Assembly: GCF_026151205.1 (NCBI RefSeq)
Contig: NC_087078.1
Span: 8,572,675-8,636,674 of the forward strand
Direction: 5' to 3'
Source of the DNA: Bolinopsis microptera
Lineage: Eukaryota > Ctenophora > Tentaculata > Lobata > Bolinopsidae
Length of the DNA stretch: 64,000 nucleotides
Shown: one piece after another, positions 1 to 11,036 of the stretch
Layout: each line of letters opens with the position of its first letter
How positions within the stretch are numbered: position 1 is the first letter of the stretch
Made by a program: the position numbers and the translations under genes
Notes under the pieces: generated by a model
Seen by the model: the letters and a program-made list of their open reading frames with translations, nothing else
What the model was told of the DNA's origin: nothing
Databases searched by the model: none

Positions 1-2257
1 TTTAAACGTTTTACAGTATGAAGTTTAGGCAGATGGATGAATGTTATCCAAAAAGAACAGCCTCGCCAGACTTTTGAAACACCCTGTGTGTTCCTGAACT
101 GTAAACCTCAAAAATATTTAAACATTTAATCCAATTTTCCACTTAAGATAAGATTGTGCGAGCCAACCAGTGTCTCAGAATACAATTAAGTTTAGGAATT
201 CAACGCACACGACCAACAAAATATCAAGTTATCATCACAAAGACCAAACATTCGCAGTTTATCACTGCAGCATATCACTATATTTTAAAACATGAAGAAT
301 TGGAAAGATCTAGAACTTTGTGAATGGCAATTTGTAGAGATTGCAGCAGCTGGCGGAAACCACTAAGATGCATTACATGCGAAGATTTCATTCAACAAAA
401 CACTAGACATGATTCGATCTAGATCCACAGCGTGAACAGTGCAGTGTAGTGTAGTGTAGAATATACATTTTATTGGGGGCACATTTCACAAACACTGTTC
501 AAACAACCTCTTATAATATCACTAACATGTTGCCAGAACCACCTCCAATTACACAACAGAGCACAACAGAAGTACCCTGAGGAGGAAGAATGTATAATAG
601 ACATTTAAAACCAGAAGTAACAGTTCCCAATCAGCAGAGTACAGACGTGCAGGCATTATATTACACAAAATACGGGGTGGTACAATTAACAATACTATAT
701 AATATTATACGATATATAATGACATGATAGAAGTTGCGAAAGTTCTAGAACCAGATAGAATGCAGAAGAAATGTAATCCTTCTCGCTCTTCCCACAGACA
801 GTCATACATCTAACTGGATTACTTGTTTGTTTGTTTTTATTTATAGAACCTAAGAACCCGTACCCAATCTTGTATTGAAAAATGACTAAACTCAATTCTG
901 TGTGAAACGGGTGGTACCTCTAATTGGATTACTTAATAAGAGATCGGATGTGAAGATAAGTGTTCGCTGTTAAGTGTTCATTGTTCACCTCGCACGCTGG
1001 TTGGATTTACTCCTCATCTATAACCTCAGCTGCAGTGCGTAAACACTACTTGTTTTAAAACCTCAGTAATGTGAAGAATTCGGCACGTCAAGGTAAACAA
1101 AGAAAACAGTGGAACGTGAACTCTATTTTTGTAAAGTCTAAGACGTAGGCATATTTATATATGTAATAATTTTTGCGGTTATTACACAAGAAAAAAAATG
1201 CAGTTTGGTGTATAAAATATGTAATACTATTATTATATACATCTTTAAAGTTTAGAAATTGATATTGTATTTAAGTGCACTTGATAGAATCAAAAATTGT
1301 TACTTACTTATAAATCGTTTCATACATCGTTAAATTATATCATTATAATGCTGTGCGTCTGAAAAATCAAAAAGAAATAAATCGGTGAGTTGAGTTAAAA
1401 TTACTTTATACATTTATTTACATTTAAACTTCAAATATTTAAGTTGTTTTAGTGATCAAATATTGTGATTATTAGAAAACGTGCAAGTTTATTTATAAGT
1501 GCATGTGTTATTTGCTAATGTCTTTAAGATCATTTCATTATTATATTATATAATATACATAGATTAGAATGTGATAACTGAACATATTTATTATTTATTC
1601 ACAAGAAATTAATTAAATCAAGTGAGTAGTCAAAATAATTTAATCAGGGTATAGCGCGAGTTTAGAATAATTATATAATATATCATAATAACTTTCTGAT
1701 GAAAAATTGGGGAGTTACATGCAATTTTATACATGTATGAATCAGGCACTGCCATAATCTGAAAATTAAAAAGTTGTAAAATCTGTGTAATAAAGTTTTA
1801 AAGCACTACCAAAGTTTGCAGATGAAAATAGATTAATCTTTTTATTTAATAAATTTCCATCTGCCAATAGCAGTCATCTTCCTTGAGTCAGTTCATGTCA
1901 TCTAATCGGTCCTATGAACGTAGCAGCCGTCATAGTAAAGAGCGTATAAAGTAGCGACAGCAAATATCTCGTTGTTTCGGAAGCTTGCGGAGGAGCAAGT
2001 GTCGTGCTGGTGACTCCAGAGACACCTGCTGACCACTCTGATATCCTGCCCACTCACCTGAACACAAGGGTCTACAGTTTTTCACAAAATTATAACATTT
2101 TAAACATGCTCTGCTGCATTTTTGGTGCTCTTGTGATCTTTATTATATAATATGGATTTAACCGGGACAAATGAAATTTTATGACATTGAATTCGGGTTA
2201 GTCACAACTTTTCACTTGAATAAGGAACACATATAAAGTCAGTGGATAATTGCCTTA
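1..2257. other. No recognisable gene; AT-rich spacer with a duplicated flank
   Basis: I see no coding exon, RNA gene or transposon terminus here. The part from about 1580 to 1870 resembles two stretches further on (about 7320-7420 and 7650-7790). All share an oligo run reading ATAATTTAATC, then a GGAGTTACATGCAAT-like block, then AAATTTCCA. Because the later stretches sit just downstream of acetyltransferase genes, this part may be the old 3' flank of a lost copy. That last step is inference. Confidence 0.45.
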
Positions 2258-3760
2258 TACAGGGTGGCCCATAAGTGACTACCCACACGCAACCTCTTAA
2301 TAACTCACGTAATTCGTCTCCAAATTGCACCAAAATTTGAGAGATTATAGATATGGGTCAAACTTAGATTTCCTGAAAGTTTCGTAAGCCACGCCCAATT
2401 ACAGTGGGCGTGGCGTGACACTCCCTCTTTTTCACTATTGTCTTCATAAAATGAGAACGCTTTAAGCTAAGAACTCAAAATTTTTTGCACACATTTGGCT
2501 TGATAATTGAAAACTTTTCTCAAAGTTTCAAGTTCATTGGTTAAAATATGGCTAAGTTATGACCATTTCAAAACTCATCGGATACGTGATCCGAGCACTC
2601 AGTCAGTGATCTCGTCACTTGGTTAATGGCCTGTTTGGCTCACATGCACCGCTTGATTGGTTGCAGCCTGCTTATGGGCCGGCCTTTACAGCTGACAGCA
2701 CCTAAAACGCTATCACACGAATTTATGGTGGTGTCACCATTTCAGGGCTTGTTAGCCCTGCTAGTCACAGGTTCCTTACAATCAATAAAAAGGAATGAAC
2801 CATGAATCATCGAAAATGGTTCACTATCCTCCCTTTACTGCAGAACAACGATTGTTCGTCTACCTGAAGAAAGAAAATGGGGAGTTCTACCCTCAGATTA
2901 AACGACAATTTCAGATGAAATTCAACCGACCACCCCCTTGCCGGAAAAGCTGCTTTGACATTCATCACAAGATCAAGTTTACGTTTTCTGCACACGATCG
3001 GCGAAGAGTCGGCAGAAGACGAACTGCGAGGACTGTAGAAACCATCACGATGGTTGTTGGTGACGTGATGGACACACCTAAGATTGGCACCCGGAAACGA
3101 GCTCCTGCCTTAGACATCAGCAGAACAACCCTTCAGGGAATCCTAAAGCAAGACCTTTCTAACCGGGCAAACCGAATCACAAAGAAACACAAACTTTTGA
3201 ACGCTTGTCGGAGTGTGAAGAAGCGGTGCCTCAAGGTGATTGCAGCTGGGGGACGACAATTTATTGATTTATCCTAAAAATTTGTGTTTTCCTTTATAGC
3301 AAAGTCATCATCGGTATCCAATCAAAGCCTAATGAACCTCATTAATACACGCTAACGCCTTACTCTTGATCAGATTGGGTGACGAGATCACTAATTGAGT
3401 GCAAATATCACTGACTGAGTGCTCGGATCACATATCCGATGGATTTTAAAATGGTCATAACTCAGCCATATTTTAACCAAGGAACTTGACACTTTTGGAA
3501 AACGTTTTCAATTATCAAGCCAAATGTGTGCAAAAAATTTTGAGTTCTTAGCTTAAAGCGTTCTCATTTTATGAAGACAATAGTGAAAAAGAGGGAGTGT
3601 CACGCCACGCCCACTGTAATTGGGCGTGGCTTACGAAACTTTCAGGAAATCTAAGTTTGACCCATACCTATAATCTCTGAAATTTTGGTGCAATTTGGAG
3701 ACGAATTACGTGAGTTATTAAGAGGTTGCGTGTGGGTAGTCACTTATGGGCCACCCTGTA
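2258..3760. mobile_element. Tc1/mariner-like (IS630 superfamily) transposon with long TIRs
   Basis: The element runs from CAGGGTGGCC at 2260 to GGCCACCCTG at 3758 and is bounded by TA on both sides, the usual Tc1/mariner target site. The terminal inverted repeats are long, about 350 bp each (2260-2610 and 3410-3758), and nearly identical. They enclose a single damaged transposase fragment. The terminal CAGGGTGGCCCA type is common in invertebrate mariner-like elements. At 1.5 kb it is a full-size element, but the transposase lacks its catalytic half, so it is probably not autonomous. Confidence 0.85.
2795..3277 (+). pseudogene. Truncated mariner-like transposase, DNA-binding half only
   Basis: A 160-residue frame starts at an ATG inside the transposon. 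The order of features fits the N-terminal HTH region called DUF4817 in transposable-element proteins: FTAEQR near the start, a run of basic residues RRRVGRRRTART around residues 70-81, then DISRTTLQGILKQDL around 107-121 as a second helix-turn-helix. In intact relatives a DDE/D catalytic domain follows. Here the frame stops after FIDLS at residue 160 and no DDE region lies before the right TIR. The family call rests on motif memory, not a search. Confidence 0.6.
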
Positions 3761-4361
3761 TTATAAACCAATCAATTAATTAACTAATTAGTAATTAACG
3801 AATTACCTGACCGATGGTTACCCAGCAGACGAGCTTGTACCTTTCAATGTCCCTGATATCCCTTCTAACCTCATCCTTAATAACATCTGACATTGTGTTA
3901 CTCAGAGATTTACAAATGTCGTGGTCGTACCTAGGTGGATCTGTTAGGCTGTTAGAAGGGGGGCTACAAAACCAAGTTAATGAGTAGCTAAGAGGATACA
4001 CAACTTTAAATAGTAAATAAATTCTTGTATTTATACCACGCTTCAATATTGAAAACATTCCCCAACAAGATATATATTCAAGTCATTTGAGCATGACTAG
4101 CTTTAAGATAATGCATCTTTAAATGCTTAATGATGTTATTTTTAACTTTTTAAATAATCTCTTGTAATGAAATATCGAAGAAAATTGCCATTTCATAATC
4201 ATCGATTATCATTAGACTATTAAATTATTAGTGATAATAATTGGACTAATTGAATCATTAGAATGTTCAATTAAGATTACAAAACATGCAATTTGATACC
4301 AGCAACAGTAAATCGTGGTTTGGTTCGGCAATGAATTCTCAATGCGGTCGTTTCCTTGCAA

Positions 4362-5748
4362 GGGGTTCACCCTGATTTGTTTTGTGAAACTTGGTTTCGA
4401 GATACCAGTTGACCAACAAACTAGGACCAGTGACCGAACTTTTGAGGGGGTCCCGGACCCCAACAGCCAAACAGTGCCCGCGGGGCAACCACGCCCATAT
4501 TTGGTCCAAATTAGGCCCAATTTAGCCAAATACCCTGAACATGCCCAAAACCATGCTTTGGGGTGCTCTACTTGTAGCTACTAGTCTCCTGAACACACAT
4601 ATTAAGTTTTATCAAAATTGGATAAAAATTGGCCGAGTTATGGGATAAAAACCATATGCCCATATTTGGGCATACGCACCAAATTTGATCGATTTTGGCC
4701 CATATGCATAAATTGGTCAAATATCAATATTTTTGAATGAAACCAACTTTATATGGAAGGTAAGCCTATACTACACATTCTCTATGATTATCAGCTCAAT
4801 ATCTACCTAACTGTGGATTCTGTGTTCAAATAACCGCAAAAATGAGCAAAATTGCCCATATCTCAGTTCGCGACATTTGCAAAACTGACTTCGCTCAAAA
4901 CAATAGAACTCAATAGGGTTTCAATATTTTTTCATGAAATTTTCAGAATCAACGTAGAATTGTCTCATGACTTTAAGTTTTGGGACAGAATTTTGAGTTA
5001 GGCCTTTAAAAAAATTTGGCCGCCAAATTCCAAAATTTGCACTGCTAAATTTAGAATTTGACCGCCAAATTTTTTTAAGGGCCTAACTCGAAATTCTGTC
5101 CCAAAACTTAAGGCTTTAAGGTCATGAGACAATTCTACGTTGATTCTGAAAATTTCATGAAAAAATATTGAAACCCTATTGAGTTCTATTGTTTTGAGCG
5201 AAGTCAGTTTTGCAAATATCGCGAACTGAGATACCTATGGGCAATTTTGCTCATTTTTTGCGATTATTTGAATACAGAATCCACAGTTAGGTAGATATTG
5301 AGCTGATAATCATAGAGAATGTGTAGTATAGGCTTACCTTCCCTATTAAGTTGGTTTCATTCAAAAATATTGATATTTGACCAATTTATGGACCAAAATC
5401 GATCAGATTTGGTGCGTATGCCCAAATATGGGCATATGGTTTTTATCCCATAACTCGGCCAATTTTTATCCAATTTTGATAAAACTTAATATGTGTGTTC
5501 AGGAGACTAGTAGCTACAAGTAGAGCACCCCAAAGCATGGTTTTGGTCATGTTCAGGGTATTTGGCTAAATTGGGCCTAATTTGGACCAAATATGGGCGT
5601 GGTTGCCCCGCGGGCACTGTTTGGCTGTTGGGGTCCGGGACCCCCTCAAAAGTTCGGTCACCGGTCCTAGTTTGTTGGTCAACTGGTATCTCGAAACCAA
5701 GTTTCACAAAAAAATCAGGGTGAACCCCCCCCCCCCCCCCCCCCCCCT
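4362..5748. repeat. 1.4-kb foldback (near-perfect inverted repeat) ending in a poly-C tract
   Basis: The arm starting GGGGTTCACCCTGA at about 4362 is repeated in inverse to about 5728, with a centre near 5040 around an AT-rich spacer. The arms are roughly 670 bp each with few differences, for example one TTTGTTTTGTG/CACAAAAAAA indel. The right end runs into 24 consecutive C residues (5725-5748). No target-site duplication is clear. A diverged relative of the arm sequence (GGCCGAGTTATGGG, ATTTTTGAATGAA) recurs at 51.4-51.75 kb, so this is a family. The short open frames in both arms mirror each other and are not genes. Confidence 0.85.
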
Positions 5749-6123
5749 TAAATAACTGATAATTAACTAATATTATTATGCTGCAGTTGAGAATTACTTC
5801 ATATTTGTGAGCCTTGAGTCAAGGATGATTTGTATCTTTTTACTGACAGCTGAACTGGGGAACTTAACAATTGGCACAGTTCTATAGGAATTCTCCTGAA
5901 AATTTAAAATACTATTAGCACCAATAAATTATAATTCACATCAGTGGGAAAAGAATTTCAAAGAGACGCAGAAGCCTGAAGAACTTTGATGACCAATCGT
6001 TATAATACCAATGATGTCATGATAAGAATCGAACAAGACAAGCCTTCTACAGCCACAATTTTAAAATTCTATAACTGAAACTAAAACTAAATTCTGAAAC
6101 TAGTCCTATTAAATCGAGAAGTT

Positions 6124-6356
6124 TCATTGTTTATCGTTCGTACTCACCATCTCATGTCTTGGTTTCATAGCAAGGGAGCGCTTAAAACTGTTAATAGAAC
6201 TTCCAGTATCACTCATCATGGATCTGGACATCCTTCTCGCCATGTTCGGGATCTGATGTCCGTGTCCATCGTTCTCTGCTATTCCTACTAGAGAGGTTTT
6301 ACGACGTGGTGGCTCTCCGGTCATGGAAACCATGGACCTTCTTCCTTGCAACATTG
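6124..6356 (-). CDS. Possible terminal exon of an unidentified gene
   Basis: On the minus strand, a pyrimidine-rich stretch ending CTAG at 6358-6357 is a fair splice acceptor. It is followed by an open frame of 77 codons to TGA at 6126-6124. The peptide is basic and serine-rich, with two likely basophilic-kinase sites (RRKTS and RRMSRS), and looks like the C-terminal cytoplasmic tail of a signalling or membrane protein. I could not find the preceding exon. If the gene is real, its intron must extend past the minisatellite at 6.4 kb and perhaps past the acetyltransferase array. It could also be a chance frame. Confidence 0.35.
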
Positions 6357-6369
6357 CTAGAGAAGTGGA

Positions 6370-6500
6370 GGTGTTACAACGGTGTTACAGTAATGCAACA
6401 GTAATGTTACAGTGGTGTTACGGTAATGTTACAGTGGTGTTACAGTGGTGTTACGGTAATGTTACAGTGGTGTTACAGTAATGCTACAGTGGTGTTATCA
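6370..6500. repeat. 12-bp minisatellite, GTGTTACAGTGG / AATGTTACAGTG type
   Basis: About ten tandem 12-bp units read GGTGTTACAGT or AATGTTACGGT with single-base changes. It lies immediately upstream (on the minus strand) of the putative acceptor at 6357. Confidence 0.9.
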
Positions 6501-6779
6501 GGTATGTAGGACAAGACAATTTCAACTTCCGCATAAACTTAGTGTTATTTGAGGTAAACATTTGATTGCATTGCCACAATAAGTTCCAGGAAAACTGTTG
6601 CTGATTACTCACCAAGATAGTTAGGCTTAACAAACTGGGCCCTTTTTAATAATTTTTAAGCTCTTTTAGATTTAAAGGTTAAGATGTTGAAAGGAGACGA
6701 AATGGTGGATTGGAAAAAACTGAAAAAATTATTTTAAATTAAAATTTAAAAACACAATGTATGAAAATAAAAATAATTA

Positions 6780-7600
6780 TGTAATAGAAAATAACGTCAA
6801 CCAAAGTCAACATTCTGTTACCTTAATCACATTAAAGTTCGTAATCAACTACTGTTATTAATTTTGAATATCAAAAAATAAACTTTATATAAAGCTCTTA
6901 ACATTAAACATTATACCAACTACCGTCACAAATTTGAATAAATCAAAACATTTTGAACCCTTTAAAAAAGATGCACCTGCCAAAGCTCATGGTGCCCTGG
7001 TTGTGATAGGAGTCTCGAATTTTCCATTGGAATACAAAGTAATAGAAAATACCGTCAATCAAAGTCAACATTCCTTAGTCACATTAATCACATTAAAGTT
7101 CGTAATTAACTACTGTCATAAATTTTGAATATCAAAAATGAACATTGTCATTAAATGTAATTTCCCTTGATTTTTAATCCTTTTTTTTCCTCTTTTTCTT
7201 TGTTCATAACATAAAACCTAAATTTGCTTTGATACCGCTTTTCATTAAGAAATCCTTTTGTCGCATGTGAAAACTGACAAGTGTCATTCAACTAAACATA
7301 CTTAATACTTATTTACAAGACATTAATCAAGTAAAAATAATTTAATCGGGATGAAATAGCAAGTTTAGAATAATCATATGATTTGTAATAACCTACTGTT
7401 ATAAAATTGAGGAGTTATGTATGCAATTTTATACAATTCTAAATATTAAACATACCTACTACCGTTACAAATTTGAATGTATCAAAACATTTTCCCTATT
7501 TATAAAATTTGTCAAAGCCCATTGTGTACTGGTTGTGTTATAGAAAATACCATCAATCAAATTTTTGTTATAAATTTTTAATATCAAAAAATGAATATTA
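6780..7600. repeat. Dispersed direct repeats downstream of the GNAT array
   Basis: A roughly 100-bp block with the landmarks AATAGAAAATA, CACATTAAAGTTC, AACTACTGTTA and TTTTGAATATC occurs at about 6780-6880, 7040-7145, 7535-7600 (partial) and again at 9420-9500. The copies are in the same orientation and diverged. They may mark past tandem duplications of the acetyltransferase unit or may be a local satellite. Confidence 0.65.
7243..7292 (-). pseudogene. Relic of a GNAT gene 3' end
   Basis: The stretch TTTTCATTAAGAAATCC, then TGTCGCATGTGAAAA and CTGACAAGTG, matches base for base, with gaps, the end of the intact acetyltransferase at 7858. Only about 50 bp of coding similarity is left, so this is a decayed tail of another array member. 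The evidence is similarity within the window only. Confidence 0.6.
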
Positions 7601-7857
7601 AATGTACGTAATTTCCCCAATTTTTTTTTCTTTTTTCCCTCTTTTATTTCTTCTTTCATAAGAAATAATTTAATCGAGTTATAGCACGTTAAGGAGTTAC
7701 ATGCAATATTATACATTCATGAATCATGCAAAGCTAAAAATTTTGCAGGTAAAAATAAATCAATCATTATTTAACAAATTTCCACCAAATAAAAGGGACA
7801 CTTAATTTTTCTCTTTTATTTTCTTCTTTCATAACACAAAACTTATAATATCGCTTT

Positions 7858-8571
7858 TCATTCTGTAATCTTTTTGTGGCACGAGAAGAATGACAAGTGT
7901 TCACGAGTGTCATTCAAATAAAGATTTCCATCTTTGTCCAAGAATTGATCATAGAATACCTCATTTCGGACTGTGTAATTTAATTTATCACGGAAAATTT
8001 TACCTGAGTACAATCCAGAGACAAAACTTACTGTGTAGTCACATCCTTTCTCTCTTCCAACTGATTCGCCTTGCTTTACCAATTCAGTTCCAATACCTTT
8101 ACCTCGTGCCTCCTTTGCAGTACAAACAAGAACGTCACAGAGTATTTTCTGGCAACCAAACTCATCAAACATGGGCCACACATCATAGTTGACCTGACAG
8201 TACAGTGCGGGTATAACTTCACATGACTTTTGGAGGACTGGTTTTCCTAATAGCCAAGCTATTCTACCTAAACTGGGAATGAAACTCGCAAAGGCAAAAT
8301 CATATAACCATCTGAACCAAGAGCCTCTATCAATGATTTCTGTAAGCCTTACGCCAATGATTTTTCCATACGAGTCTGTTGCCATTACACAAGATCCTCC
8401 CTTTATAGCATCACTGAAACAGCTGTCTAAGTAAGTGCTTTGCTCGATGCCTATTGACCTAAATATTGGGTCATCTGTGAAGAAGTGTTGGCCAACAAGT
8501 GTGCAAACCTCCGCTGTTCTGTCTGGAGTTATGATGCTGAACTGAATTCCAGCCTCAGCAAAGACAGACAT
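7858..8571 (-). CDS. Arylalkylamine N-acetyltransferase-like GNAT, intact
   Basis: This single-exon gene has 237 codons and starts at the ATG at 8571. The same start is shared by the plus-strand paralogue at 35690. The protein has the GNAT layout: an N-terminal strand and helix with ITPDRTAEV (residues 14-22) and FFTDDPIFRSIG (30-41), as in insect and invertebrate aaNAT/dopamine N-acetyltransferase-like proteins, then CVMAT (61-65) and IIGVRLTE (71-78). The acetyl-CoA pyrophosphate loop RGKGIG (156-161) fits Q/R-x-x-G-x-G/A. It probably moves acetyl from acetyl-CoA to an amine in the cytosol. The substrate cannot be read from the sequence. It is part of a minus-strand array. Confidence 0.85.
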   Translation of the reverse strand: MSVFAEAGIQFSIITPDRTAEVCTLVGQHFFTDDPIFRSIGIEQSTYLDSCFSDAIKGGSCVMATDSYGKIIGVRLTEIIDRGSWFRWLYDFAFASFIPSLGRIAWLLGKPVLQKSCEVIPALYCQVNYDVWPMFDEFGCQKILCDVLVCTAKEARGKGIGTELVKQGESVGREKGCDYTVSFVSGLYSGKIFRDKLNYTVRNEVFYDQFLDKDGNLYLNDTREHLSFFSCHKKITE

Positions 8572-8935
8572 CAGTATATTCTGAGGGGTAAGAACAAATT
8601 TGTTGCAGTTCTATAGATCTTGGAAAGGTCCTAAAACAAGTCAATCCTGTACTACGAATTACAGGTCATTGTGCATAAATGACAAGACTAGAAATTACCA
8701 GATTACAAACCAGACAATTGCATTTAGTCACCCACAGAAATAAAACAACTCTGGTTAATAATCTTGAAACATCGCTCAATAAAGTCCGATTGATCGTAAT
8801 GTAACAAATCCTTGTCTACTCGATCTAATATAATTAAGTTGAGTAAATAAATGAATAAATAAAATCAAGTTTTCTATACAATATTAATAGCATAATTATG
8901 TAATTTAAGAGTAATCACAACTCAGTGAGTTAGTA

Positions 8936-9012
8936 GTCACATCCTTTCTCTCTTCCGACTGATTCACCAGTCACCTTGCTTTACCAATTCAGTTCCAAGA
9001 CCTTTAACTTAC
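8936..9012 (-). pseudogene. GNAT fragment, acetyl-CoA-binding segment only
   Basis: About 75 bp match the CoA-loop region of the neighbouring genes (landmarks TCACATCCTTTCTCTCTTCC and CCAATTCAGTTCCAAGACC on the plus strand), with a short duplicated CACCAGTCACC interruption. Similarity ends on both sides. It is a relic of a further array copy or a partial gene conversion. Confidence 0.75.
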
Positions 9013-9871
9013 TTTGCTCAAACTCTGCTCTAACTTTAATTAGAAAAACGCTATATAATTGTATTTCTCCAGCCACCATGAAAGCATGACAGGATAAAGT
9101 ATGCAGTAAAATATGCTGTGTTGTATTTTTATGAAAAATAGCTTGTAAAGCTTTTGACCCTGCCTTATGTTATTACGGTAATTTAAAATCATGACTAGGT
9201 TATTATTTGTGCAAATTATCTAGATATTGATTATATGGATTCATTTAGCTGTTATAATTCAGAAACACCATTGTAAATGTTTTCCTGAACACCTAAAAGA
9301 GCCCCTTTTCCATATTTTGTAAGTTCAATTTTAAATTAAAAGGGTAAGATGTTGAAAGAAGACGAAATGATGGATCGAAAGTAACTGAAATTTTCTTAAT
9401 TTGTATATTGAAATACAATGCAATAGAAAATACCTTATATCACATTAAAGTTCTTAAAAAACTACTGTTACAAATTTTGAATATCGTAAAATTAACACTA
9501 AAGTTCTAAACGTAAAACCATTACAAATTTGAATATCATAACAATTAACATAAACTTTAATATAATAGATTAATACCGTCTGAAACATGCATGCTGTCAA
9601 CCAAACTTTTAATTACAACAGACTTGAATAGGTCATTTAAAATACATATAATATGATGCAGTTAGTAAATTTGTTTGTAAAATAGTAACCTCACAACATG
9701 TTCCAACATCGACACTTTGCATTGCTGTCATGGGATTTACTGAACATTTTTGCATTTCAACCCATATCAGATCAAGCTGAAATCCATCATTAGAAAAATA
9801 CAATTATTCATCATTTGCGCTTTATTCTAGTGGCAAAAATATAGCTAACATCCTTCATCTCCACTGATACT

Positions 9872-10663
9872 TTACAACCTAATATTTTTACATAGTACTC
9901 TAGCCGTTGCATCCTCATCCACATCTTTTAGATAAAGGCCACCGTTTTCATCCCTAAAATCATAAAGCACAACAACACTCCTCAACGTGTATCCACAATC
10001 ACGCAATATACTTTGAGTGTGACTATCAGTAGTCACACACAAAGCTAAATCACACTCATGCTCCCTAGCTGCTATTTCTCCATGTCTCACCAACTCAGTT
10101 CCTAGACCAATAAAAGGTGATTCCTTGGAGGTGCAGATAAGGATATCACCAGCTACCACCTGACAGTCCTGTCCATCAAACAAACCCCACACAGTGTAAC
10201 CAAGCAGTTTAAGCAGCTTGGTATTGACTTCACGAGCCTTAGCTGCAGCGCTCCAATCAAACATGGCCCCCACAGAAACGCTACTTTCAACCTTCTTTAT
10301 CCAATCTCCCCTTCTGTAGATGCTCGCCAAATGTACTCCAATCACATCTCCGTGTTTATTAGTGGCCATTACACAGATCCCCTCTCTTATACAGATCTCA
10401 ACAGTGCTGTTGAAAACTTTGTCCTCTGTAACACCATGTGATTTTGTGATAAGGTCGTAGGGTAGAAAGTTTGTGTTCAAGAATTGGATGATAAGCTCAG
10501 TATGCTCCTGTTCGATCCGAATAAACTTAATCCCAGCAGATGCAAAAATGTTATCAGTTATTTTGTGGAGAATATTTTCTGTTTTTTCACGAATTCCATC
10601 TCCAAAATGATGTTTTTGACTAATTTCTTCACAACCACTACTACTGCTGCTTTGTTTCTCCAT
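9872..10663 (-). CDS. Diverged GNAT-family acetyltransferase, intact
   Basis: This is a 263-codon single-exon frame from the ATG at 10663. The first 40 residues are an extra serine-rich and charged leader not present in the paralogues; the shared fold begins at FASAGIKFIRI (residues 40-50). Family landmarks remain: CVMAT (97-101), DVIGVHLA (106-113), ILICTSKE (174-181), GLGTELVRHGE (186-196), GGLYLKDV near the C-terminus. The CoA loop reads PFIGLG (183-188), so the usual Gln/Arg at its first position is replaced by proline. That may weaken CoA binding or mark a changed function. It shares strand and array position with the other copies but is clearly an older branch. Confidence 0.8.
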   Translation of the reverse strand: MEKQSSSSSGCEEISQKHHFGDGIREKTENILHKITDNIFASAGIKFIRIEQEHTELIIQFLNTNFLPYDLITKSHGVTEDKVFNSTVEICIREGICVMATNKHGDVIGVHLASIYRRGDWIKKVESSVSVGAMFDWSAAAKAREVNTKLLKLLGYTVWGLFDGQDCQVVAGDILICTSKESPFIGLGTELVRHGEIAAREHECDLALCVTTDSHTQSILRDCGYTLRSVVVLYDFRDENGGLYLKDVDEDATARVLCKNIRL

Positions 10664-11036
10664 TGTCGAATTATGCTAAAAGAAGGACAAAATACTACCA
10701 AACCAAACAAAACTTTAAGAATATTGCATATTTATATTCAAGTTGTGAAGCAGTAAGCAACTCACTTAAGTAGACAAACATCAAATGTAAGCATACAAAT
10801 GGTAAACATACAACCACTGAATATTCCCGATTTGAATCCAGATAATTCAGGATCAAAGTACAAGGTCGGATCGATGTTGTGAGATTACGATATTATTAGA
10901 TTTTGGTGAGTATTTAGTAATGGCCCAATCAATCTGACAACGTTAATTTGCTTTGTTTCTGCAGTCAGATAATTAAAAATGAGGAACTCGACCATTTTAG
11001 GGCAGCTTGTTTGAACGAGCAATAAATAAAATAGAG

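Noticed and set aside
4315-4584. Open frames in the left foldback arm and their mirror at 5507-5707
   Set aside because: They are the same sequence read in both inverted arms, with no family features; they follow from the repeat.
6370-6500. Possible CRISPR-like array
   Set aside because: Units are contiguous 12-bp repeats without spacers: a minisatellite in a eukaryotic genome.
7890-8192. Plus-strand frame opposite the GNAT gene
   Set aside because: Shadow of a conserved coding exon on the minus strand.
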